64,000 bases of DNA from Polaromonas sp. C04. Lineage in GTDB: Bacteria > Pseudomonadota > Gammaproteobacteria > Burkholderiales > Burkholderiaceae_C. The position numbers and the translations under genes were made by a program. The stretch is from NCBI RefSeq assembly GCF_002002705.1, contig NZ_MUNS01000020.1:372001-436000 (forward strand). Reading direction: 5' to 3'. Every line of letters starts with the position of its first letter. The first letter of the stretch is position 1. Of this stretch, positions 18,749-25,329 are shown in pieces. The notes beneath the pieces were generated by a model. It saw only the letters and a list, made by a program, of their open reading frames with translations. It had not been told where the DNA came from and made no database searches.

Positions 18749-19672
18749 ATGAGCATTTGGAAACGCTTGCTCGTCGATAGGATCAGCATTACGGTCGTTA
18801 TCGGCAGTAAAGACTTTTACCACCAGACAGAAAATCGGCTGTACACCCTCAAGGCAAAACAGCCTGCCTTGTTGCCCCTTGGCAAGATCAAAGTATTTCA
18901 AGGGCAGTACTTACGGCGTCTTGACTACTATGCCGCGTATGGTAAATCCAAGGCCAGCAAACGGAAAATTGCAGATATCAAAGTCGGCGCAAATCGGTTG
19001 TTCGGTGGAAAGTCGATGCACCGGTATTTCAGTCTCACCTTGTACCCATCCCAGTTTAAGGCCGGTGATTTTCAGACCTTCAAGGATTTACTGACAGCGG
19101 TGATGCCGGAGTTCAATTACGCCAAGCTGCATCAGACCGGCAAGGTCACCTACCTCGAACTCGCTGCCGATTCACTGACTCACAAGCACCATAGTTTTTT
19201 GCCCTACCGGAAGTACACCAAGACATCGAAGATATGGAAAGAAGATGGCGGTCACCTCGGCACGACCTATATCGGCAGCAACACGAGTCCCCAGCGGTTT
19301 CGCATCTACGACAAGCACAAACAGTTGCTTGACACAGGCAAAGAGCCATACTCAAACGTTTTTCCACAAACGCGGATCGAAGCTGTAGTGCGGAAACTCG
19401 GGGTCGCCCCGGTAGACCTGATAAACATGAAAAATCCGTTTAAAAAATTGGCCATCGCCGATCTTGCAGCTGCCAAAGCTGCCTCCGACGATCAGGACTG
19501 GCAGGATTTCATCGTTGAGAGCCTGAAGATAGGTGTGCCACAGGCGCTATCGAATCACCCCACAATACGCAAGAAATACATGGCGATGTTGGATACTGTG
19601 CAAGCCCCATGGTGGTCGCCCGAATTTCTCTGGCAGGGTCTGCCCAAGGCGCTTGCCGTCATCGCCCCCTGA
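18749..19672 (+). CDS. Replication initiator / relaxase-like protein (Rep_trans-type)
   Basis: The 307-aa product contains TTYIGSNTSPQRFRIYDK (about residues 172-189) and TRIEAVVRK (208-216). This pair is characteristic of the Rep_trans family, to which rolling-circle plasmid initiators and the ICEBs1 relaxase NicK belong. YLELAADS upstream is another shared piece. It should nick one strand at an origin to start replication of the excised circle. AAGGAGG lies before the ATG. The last 60 bp or so are repeated downstream (19734-19803). Confidence 0.75.
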   Translation: MSIWKRLLVDRISITVVIGSKDFYHQTENRLYTLKAKQPALLPLGKIKVFQGQYLRRLDYYAAYGKSKASKRKIADIKVGANRLFGGKSMHRYFSLTLYPSQFKAGDFQTFKDLLTAVMPEFNYAKLHQTGKVTYLELAADSLTHKHHSFLPYRKYTKTSKIWKEDGGHLGTTYIGSNTSPQRFRIYDKHKQLLDTGKEPYSNVFPQTRIEAVVRKLGVAPVDLINMKNPFKKLAIADLAAAKAASDDQDWQDFIVESLKIGVPQALSNHPTIRKKYMAMLDTVQAPWWSPEFLWQGLPKALAVIAP

Positions 19673-19692
19673 TGCCGTGCAATCAAGTGCAA
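19613..19692 (+). repeat. Direct repeat, copy A (3' end of the Rep gene)
   Basis: This segment encodes the C-terminal residues SPEFLWQGLPKALAVIAP of Rep, then the stop and a TGCAAT motif. It recurs 121 bp further on with few changes. Confidence 0.85.
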
Positions 19693-19733
19693 AGGTCCAA
19701 CCCCTATCCCACAGTGACCGAGGGCGCGGAGGT

Positions 19734-19813
19734 GGCCGCCCGAATTTCTCTGGCAGGGTCTGCCCAAGGCGCTGGCGGTCATCGCCCTCTGACACCGTGC
19801 AATTCAATTGCAG
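19734..19813 (+). pseudogene. Direct repeat, copy B: remnant of a second Rep C-terminus
   Basis: The copy can still be read as PPEFLWQGLPKALAVIAL followed by TGA, and differs from copy A at only a few bases. It has no upstream coding part. It is best explained as the leftover of a second Rep gene, or of a partial duplication, and is followed by its own TGCAAT-type palindrome (19798-19812). Confidence 0.65.
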
Positions 19814-20100
19814 TGAAAACTCTGCACCACCGGATAGCTGAGCGCCGCTAACGGTCAAGCCCGTGTTGTCAGCAGGCTGTGGGGGCTGCCGCTCAAGCGG
19901 GCCGCGCTGAAAATCAACTGATGCCGATAACTATCCATCGTGTCTTGATCGGAGGATAGTCATCCACGACAATTAAAAACACGATGACGGCAGAGCACAT
20001 TTACTTTTACCGGTGCTGATTTTGGCGAATTGACGTGATATGAGCCTGCGCGTCATTGCGCTGTTTTTACGGCGGCATAAACCCGAACTTTTCCGAAGAC
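19814..20100. other. Non-coding segment after Rep; candidate replication origin
   Basis: No gene is seen. The segment holds two overlapping inverted repeats: ACTATCC (19930-19936)/GGATAGT (19954-19960) and CATCGTGT (19936-19943)/ACACGATG (19979-19986). They share a base and so are mutually exclusive. Such a cluster just downstream of a Rep_trans gene is a reasonable place for a nicking or single-strand origin; this is inference. Confidence 0.4.
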
Positions 20101-20505
20101 ATGGTTCAACAACTAACTCAAAAACAGGCAACGGCGCTGCCCCTCCTTGCACAGGGTATGTCCGGCGTTGAGTGCGCGAAAACCATTGGCGTAAAGGCCT
20201 CCACGGTCTCTGAGTGGATGAACCACAACCCCCAATTTTCGGGTGCCCTTGCGAGTTTGCGCGATCAAATCAACAGCGCATCCATCGAGAGGCTGCAAGC
20301 CTGTGTAGGCGTGGCCGTGGACGAGGTGCAACGCATCATCACCAGTGGGAAATCTGAGGCCGTGCGTCTGCGCGCTGCCGAGTTTGTCATCACCAACTTT
20401 GCGGTACCCAACACCACGGCCAGCGCGCCTGACGGCGATGTCTTTGGGAAGAGGATGAACATGGCAATGATCTTGGAAGGTCTGGGGGTCGGTCATGGCC
20501 GTTAA
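20101..20505 (+). CDS. HTH protein resembling a phage terminase small subunit
   Basis: The product is about 134 aa. It starts with a homeodomain-like HTH (LTQKQATALPLLAQGMSGVECAKTIGVKASTVSEWMNHNPQF), followed by an amphipathic helical part with ASIERLQACVGVAVDEVQRII and AVRLRAAEFVITNF. This plan, an N-terminal DNA-binding HTH then an oligomerising helical region, is that of small terminase and phBC6A51-type proteins. In satellites such a protein redirects helper packaging. No family match can be verified here. It overlaps the next gene by 11 bp. Confidence 0.5.
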   Translation: MVQQLTQKQATALPLLAQGMSGVECAKTIGVKASTVSEWMNHNPQFSGALASLRDQINSASIERLQACVGVAVDEVQRIITSGKSEAVRLRAAEFVITNFAVPNTTASAPDGDVFGKRMNMAMILEGLGVGHGR

Positions 20506-21037
20506 GCAGGTCCTCCCCAAGACAGTGGCGCCTAATGGCGATGCGGTTGTTAAGGCCTTAAAAGATGCGAGAGAAATGAAGCACCGGGAGCAAGATCGCT
20601 ACAGCGAAATTATGAAGGTGGCGATGGAGACCGAAGAGACTAGCGATGAATATTTTGCCAAGCTCGATGCGCTTGGAGGATTTCCCGGTATCGAGTTGCT
20701 TATGGTCGATGAACGCTACCCTCCTTGTAGTAGCGACTGGCAAGAATTTTTAGGGGTGGGGTGGGAAGACGTACCCAAGGAAAAGCAACTTAACCAAATT
20801 GAGGACCCGTGCATCCGTAATGCACTGTATTTTTACTCAGAAGCCGCCGAACAAACCGAGCGGATTGCCGCAATGGCGAAATACTATGGTCACTTCGGGG
20901 CTACCAGTAAAATGGGGGATGTCATGTTTAACGTTTGGGCGCGCCGATCCATTAATAAGGCCATGGGACGAAAGCCGATGACCCTCGCCGAGGTGGCGGA
21001 CTGGTTGAGATCAATTGGTGAGAAAAAATGCAACTGA
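20495..21037 (+). CDS. Hypothetical protein of the island
   Basis: The 180-aa acidic, soluble protein has no motif I recognise. The N-terminal 60 residues are helical and charged (ALKDAREMKHREQDRYSEI); a more globular part follows (DERYPPCSSDWQEFLG, RNALYFYSEAAEQTERIAAMAKYYGHFG). It overlaps the 3' end of the terminase-like gene by 11 bp and is probably cotranslated, which suggests a shared role. Its stop codon lies inside a TGCAAC-TG-ATTGCA palindrome. Confidence 0.7.
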   Translation: MAVKQVLPKTVAPNGDAVVKALKDAREMKHREQDRYSEIMKVAMETEETSDEYFAKLDALGGFPGIELLMVDERYPPCSSDWQEFLGVGWEDVPKEKQLNQIEDPCIRNALYFYSEAAEQTERIAAMAKYYGHFGATSKMGDVMFNVWARRSINKAMGRKPMTLAEVADWLRSIGEKKCN

Positions 21038-21208
21038 TTGCACGGCACCAGCGCAGTTGGCGCCCCTTAAGCAAGAACATCGTTGACGACTTCCTGAACT
21101 TCGAATTGCCCCAAGGCCCCAAGGCTGGGCGGGAGCCTCGGCTACACCCTTGTATATCTCAGACGGGGCGGATGCGTTGTTGCAGTTCTACAGAGCGCCG
21201 GGCACCGT

Positions 21209-21457
21209 TTAGGCTTGCCGGGCCTTCAGCCGCTGTTCGACCAGACCTATCAACTCTCCGGCGGGCATCCCCAGCGCATCGGCCAGCCTAAAAATTGTTG
21301 CCAGTGCAGGCCCTTTTTCGGCGCGTTCAAGAGCGCTGATATGGCTGCGCTCGGTGTCTGCGAGTTCGGCAAGCTGGTCTTGTGTGAGTGCCTGCCGCAA
21401 GCGTAATTCTTGCAACACCTCCCCAAAGATCAACGTCGGTAGCCCCTTTTCGCGCAT
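21209..21457 (-). CDS. XRE/Cro-CI family HTH repressor
   Basis: This 82-aa single-domain HTH protein has LRQALTQDQLAELADTERSHISALERAEKGPALATIFRLADALG, a textbook XRE five-helix DNA-binding domain. It is the only minus-strand gene in the island and is divergent from the M15-like gene, so the roughly 100-bp gap between them is the likely control region. It may play the Stl-like or CI-like master-repressor role. Confidence 0.9.
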   Translation of the reverse strand: MREKGLPTLIFGEVLQELRLRQALTQDQLAELADTERSHISALERAEKGPALATIFRLADALGMPAGELIGLVEQRLKARQA

Positions 21458-21562
21458 AAGCGGGCGAGCGTTGCCGATTTGGCAGGTATTGTCTGCATAC
21501 GGTTGTATGCGTTATGCTTTGAGCAATTTCGCGTGCTAGGGCACACGCCTCAAGGAAAACGT

Positions 21563-21619
21563 ATGAATGACGGCAATTCGCGCAACGGCTTCGCGTCCCC
21601 AAGGAGTCACCGTGCGTAA
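21563..21619 (+). CDS. Possible 18-aa leader peptide
   Basis: An ATG at 21563 with AAGGAAAA before it opens an 18-codon frame ending TAA at 21619. It overlaps the GTG start of the M15-like gene by 8 nt. It could couple translation of the next gene; it could also be chance. Confidence 0.3.
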   Translation: MNDGNSRNGFASPRSHRA

Positions 21620-22238
21620 GCCACGGTCTGTCGACGCACTGGAAGAATTTGGCAAAGTTCGCCTCTCGCGCTCGTTCTACATGCGGGAGTTCCTGTACTC
21701 CGAGACCGCCAGTTTCCATGGCCTCCAAAACATCCCTGACAACCCGGACCTAGCCGTCGAGGTCGGTCGGAACTTATGTGAAGAGCTTCTTGAACCCCTG
21801 AACGCGACCTTTGGTCGGGTTGCCATTCGTTCCTCCTTTCGGTCATGCGAAGTCAACAACCTCTGCAACGAACACGGGTATGGTTGTGCCAAGAATGAGG
21901 CCAACGACGGAGGCCATATCTGGGATCGGCTTGATGCCGAGGGTCTGAAAGGTGCCACTGCGTGTATTGCGCTTCCGTGGTTCACTGACCGCTACGCGCA
22001 AGGCGCTGATTGGCGGGCGCTGGCCTATTGGGTACACGATCATCTGCCCTACAGCGAGCTTCAATTTTTCCCTGCCATCTGCGCGTTCAATATCAGTTGG
22101 CACGAGAGGCCCAAGCGGTCGATCCACAGTTTCATCGAACCCCGGGGGTACCTGCTGCGCGAGTCCCAAGCACCAAGTGGGTTCCCGGAAATCTATGCAG
22201 ACTTCCCGCCGCTACGGGCGCCCAACAGGACATTGTGA
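21612..22238 (+). CDS. Peptidase M15-like protein (putative D-Ala-D-Ala carboxypeptidase / endolysin-like)
   Basis: The 208-aa product resembles M15A peptidases: an N-terminal FYMREF segment, NIPDNPDLAVEVGRNL, PLNATFGRVAIRSSFRS (compare the family PL...G.I.I.SGYRS), then His102 and Asp108 and a late WHE near residue 163, as candidate zinc ligands. Whether all ligands are in place is uncertain. GTG at 21612 has AAGGAG 5 nt before it. A cell-wall hydrolase in a satellite could aid lysis. Confidence 0.55.
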   Translation: MRKPRSVDALEEFGKVRLSRSFYMREFLYSETASFHGLQNIPDNPDLAVEVGRNLCEELLEPLNATFGRVAIRSSFRSCEVNNLCNEHGYGCAKNEANDGGHIWDRLDAEGLKGATACIALPWFTDRYAQGADWRALAYWVHDHLPYSELQFFPAICAFNISWHERPKRSIHSFIEPRGYLLRESQAPSGFPEIYADFPPLRAPNRTL

Positions 22239-22285
22239 TGCGCTGCATGGCGAATCGTGGGTATGCGGTGCTGGGCCGGTAACTC

Positions 22286-22299
22286 TGCAATCAATTGCA
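22286..22299. promoter_or_regulatory. TGCAAT-CA-ATTGCA palindrome upstream of the membrane protein gene
   Basis: This is the best copy of the island-specific motif, a perfect inverted repeat with a 2-bp centre, 18 bp before the next ATG. Other copies are at 19678-19691, 19798-19812 (3-bp centre), 21029-21042 and 25204-25217. The position suggests an operator or a module boundary. Confidence 0.55.
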
Positions 22300-22317
22300 C
22301 AAAAATAGGAGTACGAA

Positions 22318-22932
22318 ATGTTCGGTAAAAATTATCAGAAAGAGCTGGCGAAAATTCAGGTGCTTGAGTACGAGAAAAAAGCCAAAGCTGCTGCCGCGCA
22401 AGCGGCATCAGAAAAACGACAAGCCAAGGCGGCGGCGAGTCAAGTGCGTGCTGAGGCTCGTTCAGAGGCTTTCAAGGCGTTACCTACAAGTACCAAAATT
22501 TCTCAAACGCTTGGAGGGTTAATTGCTTTGGGGTTTTTGCTAGGGCTACCTCTGTTCGGCCTGTATTCCTGTGTCCACAAAACGCCAGAGGAACAGGCCC
22601 GTGTTTACCAGCAGGAAGAGAACAAACGAGCAGCGGATCAGGAGCAGGCTTTGATCGACGCCCATGCGGAGGCTGCGCGTAAGCTCAAAACCAAGATGAT
22701 GGAGAGCCTGAAAGACCCGGAATCCGCAAAATTCCCATGGATGTCCATGTTGTTGGACGGTACTCTTCTTTGCGGGTACGTGAACTCTAAAAACAGTTTT
22801 GGGGCTTACACGGGCAAGGAGTTTTTCTCCTATGACGAAACCAACGGCCTCCTGATGCGCCAAAGAGGTATCAATCACTGCGATAGGTACAAAAACGACC
22901 TGCACCGGGCTCCTTGGTTAGAAACCAAATGA
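22318..22932 (+). CDS. Membrane-anchored hypothetical protein with coiled coils
   Basis: The 204-aa product has an N-terminal Lys/Ala-rich coiled coil (residues 1-58), one hydrophobic helix (about 62-86, GGLIALGFLLGLPLFGLY), a second charged helix (EEQARVYQQEENKRAADQEQ) and a C-terminal domain with SLKDPESAKF, CGYVNSKNSFGAYTGKEFF. The last motif recurs in many small secreted phage or host proteins of unknown function. AGGAG precedes the ATG. Its stop overlaps the next small frame (ATGA). Confidence 0.75.
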   Translation: MFGKNYQKELAKIQVLEYEKKAKAAAAQAASEKRQAKAAASQVRAEARSEAFKALPTSTKISQTLGGLIALGFLLGLPLFGLYSCVHKTPEEQARVYQQEENKRAADQEQALIDAHAEAARKLKTKMMESLKDPESAKFPWMSMLLDGTLLCGYVNSKNSFGAYTGKEFFSYDETNGLLMRQRGINHCDRYKNDLHRAPWLETK

Positions 22933-23075
22933 ACCCCTACCTCAAACGGTTGGAAAAGGCCGACTCCATGGAGCATGGTTGCCGCAGTGAAAAGCGCGCG
23001 AGCCAGAAACTGGGTGCGAGATTCCAGCTGGGATTAGGGGGCGCGGGTAGCAGCAGGTTCCCCCCGACATCGTGA
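22929..23075 (+). pseudogene. 48-aa basic peptide, possibly the truncated start of a PD-(D/E)XK-like nuclease
   Basis: The frame begins with ATG overlapping the previous stop (ATGA) and ends in TGA overlapping a GTG start of the HNH gene (GTGA). RSEKRASQKLGARFQLG resembles the start of Holliday-junction-resolvase-like phage nucleases, where KR.GAR.QP.SGA is followed by KGD. Here the frame ends before any catalytic Asp, so it may be a decayed nuclease or a frameshifted N-terminus of the HNH protein. It is too short for most gene finders. Confidence 0.45.
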
Positions 23076-23707
23076 GAAATAGGACCGTGAATTTCAATCA
23101 CAATGAGATCATAGAAAAGGCGTGTGGCCTGATCGCGGCAAACGACTTTTCGGGCGCGTCTCGCGTGGTCGCCGACGAGTATCCGTTCAGCCCACCACAG
23201 AAATCTGGCCGGCACTACTCAGCCAGAGAAATGACACGGGTTTTTGCTAGGGACGGTTTCATTGATCGCTACAAAGGCACCCGTCTTGTCTTTCCCCCGG
23301 TGCTGCATCTGCTGTCGCACTACTTGCCATCAGAATTTCCGTACCAAACGAACTGGAAGATGGCAGAGTGCCATATGGCGTACTGGCAACTGATGCCAAC
23401 AATTGACCACAAAATGCCAGTGGCCCGAGGCGGCGCTGATGCGGAAGAAAACTGGGTGTGCTGTTCCATGCTGACGAACAGCATCAAGTCCAACTGGACT
23501 TTGGAGGAGCTTCAATGGGCGCTTCACCCACCGGGTAACCCCGCCGCGTGGGACGGGATGATAGGGTGGTTCCTCCAGCAGGTCACCAGAGACCCCGCCA
23601 CCTTGGAGAACCCGTACATCGTGCATTGGCATGGCGCTGCCGCAGAAATAATGCATCGCGACAAACGGGACGCCCCTGCGATCATGATTGACAAGATGGC
23701 AGGATGA
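23072..23707 (+). CDS. HNH endonuclease
   Basis: The product is 211 aa. The HNH motif lies at residues 110-141: IDHKMPVARGG, then ENW, CCSMLTNSIKSN, which gives Asp-His, Asn and the final Asn/Lys of the beta-beta-alpha metal finger. The N-terminal half is helical and unlike common families. GTG at 23072 overlaps the preceding stop (GTGA); GTG at 23087 with AGGACC before it is an alternative. HNH enzymes sit beside terminase genes in many phages and assist cos cleavage. Confidence 0.85.
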   Translation: MRNRTVNFNHNEIIEKACGLIAANDFSGASRVVADEYPFSPPQKSGRHYSAREMTRVFARDGFIDRYKGTRLVFPPVLHLLSHYLPSEFPYQTNWKMAECHMAYWQLMPTIDHKMPVARGGADAEENWVCCSMLTNSIKSNWTLEELQWALHPPGNPAAWDGMIGWFLQQVTRDPATLENPYIVHWHGAAAEIMHRDKRDAPAIMIDKMAG

Positions 23708-23778
23708 ACGTCTACTGTGATCAGTGCCCGATTTCCTCTTTGCGGGGCGCTTAACCATCAAGCTAAGGAGAGATTTTC

Positions 23779-24543
23779 ATGTCACAGCCCAGCAGCGGCA
23801 CTGCCGTTTCTGCGGTCCCCGTCGCTCGGGACCTTGTTCGAATTACTCAGGCCTTTGATTTTGTGGCGCGTGCCCACGTGGACCAGCGCCGCAAGGGTGA
23901 GGGTGCGGAGCCCTACATCAACCACCTTGCAGAGGTCGCCCACCTTGTCGCTGAAGCAACCGGCGGGACCGATGCCAATCTGATCATCGCGGCACTGCTG
24001 CACGATGCCATCGAAGACGTGGGGGTCAGTCGCACACAGATCGCCGACATCTTTGGCGAGGATGTGGCCGCACTGGTCGCCGAGGTCACGGACGACAAGA
24101 GCCTGACCAAGGCCGAACGTAAGCAGTGGCAAATAGAGGCCGCGCCGAAAAAATCACCCCGCGCCAAGATCATCAAGATCGCGGACAAGGTAGCGAACCT
24201 CAGGTCCATTGCGGTATCCCCGCCACCCGATTGGTCCGAAGACCAAAAGCGCGAATATGTGTGGTGGTCGTCACAGGTCGTGGCCGGGTGCGCGGGTGTC
24301 AACCCGTGGCTGGAAGACCAGTTTGCGCAGGCGTGCAGGTCGGCAAAGCTCCCCCCGGCTATCGACCACGACAAGGAATCGGTGGCGGACTTCCTCAAAC
24401 GGTTTGAAGCCATCAAAGCTGGACTGCCCGAGGACTTCGATGATGATCAACTCAAGGCCCATGGCGCGGTGGACGTGACGGACGACCACCGGGGGCTCGG
24501 GATCATCATCGGGCAGCGTCACCGTACTCGGGGGGAGACGTGA
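23779..24543 (+). CDS. Small alarmone hydrolase (MESH1-like (p)ppGpp pyrophosphohydrolase)
   Basis: The 254-aa product carries the HD-type hydrolase half of RelA/SpoT without a synthetase: His33, QRRKG (36-40), PYINHLAEVAH, LLHDAIEDVGV with His75-Asp76 and Glu79-Asp80, EVTDDKSLTKAERKQ and AKIIKIADKVANL with Asp136. These match the Mn2+ and substrate residues of MESH1/SAH enzymes, which remove the 3' pyrophosphate of ppGpp. About 90 extra C-terminal residues are unassigned. AAGGAG precedes the ATG. No alarmone synthetase is adjacent. Confidence 0.88.
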   Translation: MSQPSSGTAVSAVPVARDLVRITQAFDFVARAHVDQRRKGEGAEPYINHLAEVAHLVAEATGGTDANLIIAALLHDAIEDVGVSRTQIADIFGEDVAALVAEVTDDKSLTKAERKQWQIEAAPKKSPRAKIIKIADKVANLRSIAVSPPPDWSEDQKREYVWWSSQVVAGCAGVNPWLEDQFAQACRSAKLPPAIDHDKESVADFLKRFEAIKAGLPEDFDDDQLKAHGAVDVTDDHRGLGIIIGQRHRTRGET

Positions 24544-24599
24544 CTGCCACGGATGCCCAAACACGCTTGTATGGTGCCGTTTATAAGAAAGTGAAATAG
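24540..24599 (+). CDS. Possible 19-aa peptide after the alarmone hydrolase
   Basis: A GTG overlaps the hydrolase stop (GTGA) directly after GGGGGAG and opens a 19-codon frame with DAQTRLYGAVYKKVK before TAG. The strong purine-rich site and overlap are suggestive; the small size leaves chance likely. Confidence 0.25.
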   Translation: MTATDAQTRLYGAVYKKVK

Positions 24600-24609
24600 G
24601 TGAAAGGGA

Positions 24610-24831
24610 ATGGAATACTACCAATACGAGAACGATGACGCGATCCCCGCTCGGTGGGATAACGCTGGGAAAGGCGTGCCACAGATTTGGTCAAATGGAT
24701 GGGTGACGGGGGTTGACCCGTTCAAGTGGGCGATGCATGCCACGAAAATCAGCAAAGCTGAGTTCGATAAGTTGTGCGCTCAGTTTGGCGCCAAACAAGA
24801 CGACCCGGTGAAACCCTATGGGAGCCGTTAA
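24610..24831 (+). CDS. Small hypothetical protein of the island
   Basis: The 73-aa product is rich in aromatic residues (YYQYEN, IWSNGWVTGVDPFKWAMHATKISKAEFDKL). No family is recognised. GTGAAAGGGA abuts the ATG. It follows the alarmone hydrolase on the same strand and precedes another small gene, in the position where satellites keep accessory genes. Confidence 0.6.
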   Translation: MEYYQYENDDAIPARWDNAGKGVPQIWSNGWVTGVDPFKWAMHATKISKAEFDKLCAQFGAKQDDPVKPYGSR

Positions 24832-24859
24832 ATCTGCCTTCAGCTAACAGGAGGTCCAC

Positions 24860-25012
24860 GTGGCGATTCAAAATAAACAGGACAAAACGGTGAAGCCGGT
24901 AACGGCGCAGGAGTTCCTAAAAAACGTCAAACCGTGGGAAGAGACTCTGGCCGAGCTTCGGGCCGAGTTTCCGGGGCTTACGGACGAACAAATCGAAGCG
25001 CTGATACCGTAG
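24860..25012 (+). CDS. 50-aa hypothetical protein with a strong ribosome binding site
   Basis: GTG at 24860 is preceded by AGGAGGT with 4-nt spacing, one of the best such sites in the island. The product is MAIQNKQDKTVKPVTAQEF followed by an acidic helical C-terminus ending FPGLTDEQIEALIP. The pattern of a basic start and an acidic C-terminal helix suits a small adaptor or anti-factor, but no family is recognised. Confidence 0.55.
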   Translation: MAIQNKQDKTVKPVTAQEFLKNVKPWEETLAELRAEFPGLTDEQIEALIP

Positions 25013-25329
25013 AGGTAAACGGTACGACGGTACGTTCATGCCCAACTGACGGGTTTGCCGGGAAGCACTCAATGGTGGCATGCTGAGGTAAGAGGTGTGG
25101 ACCTACAGACGACATGCCGGAACTGAAGCTTCCGGCCAAACTTCATCTGGCGGGAGTTTGAAACTCGGTGGGGATTGGCGCAGGCTACCGGCAATCGGTC
25201 GGCTGCAATTGAGTGCAAACCATCCAGCAGTAGCCACGCATGAATTGCAACACCAATTGCAATAACTTTGACTTAAATGGGTGAGGGACTCAGCCGCTGT
25301 TTAGGCTAAGTCATTGATTTCATTAGGAT
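25013..25329. other. Right-end non-coding segment of the island
   Basis: No gene is seen in 317 bp. The segment holds a CCGGAA/TTCCGG hairpin near 25113-25131 without a T run, a TGCAAT-TG-AGTGCA motif (25204-25217) and the right copy of the 20-bp end repeat (25243-25262), then AT-rich DNA up to attR. Confidence 0.5.
25243..25262 (+). repeat. 20-bp island-end repeat, right copy
   Basis: AATTGCAACACCAATTGCAA matches 16658-16677 exactly and lies 67 bp from attR. It is a candidate arm-type site for integrase or Xis. Confidence 0.55.

Noticed and set aside
19533-19858. Several 60-100 codon frames on both strands around the Rep repeat
   Set aside because: They arise because a Rep-coding segment is duplicated; only the Rep frame itself and its remnant make sense.
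21028-21291. 87-codon plus-strand frame after the 20495 gene
   Set aside because: It runs antisense into the XRE repressor and has a Pro/Arg/Ser-rich composition typical of a shadow frame.
23704-23754. 16-codon frame overlapping the HNH stop, containing CDQC
   Set aside because: Too short to judge and without conservation evidence; the overlap alone is weak because ATGA arises easily at stops.
19678-25217. CRISPR array or integron attC sites as an explanation for the TGCAAT repeats
   Set aside because: Spacing is irregular (about 120 to 2900 bp) and repeats are only 14-15 bp, with none of the attC fold or CRISPR periodicity.
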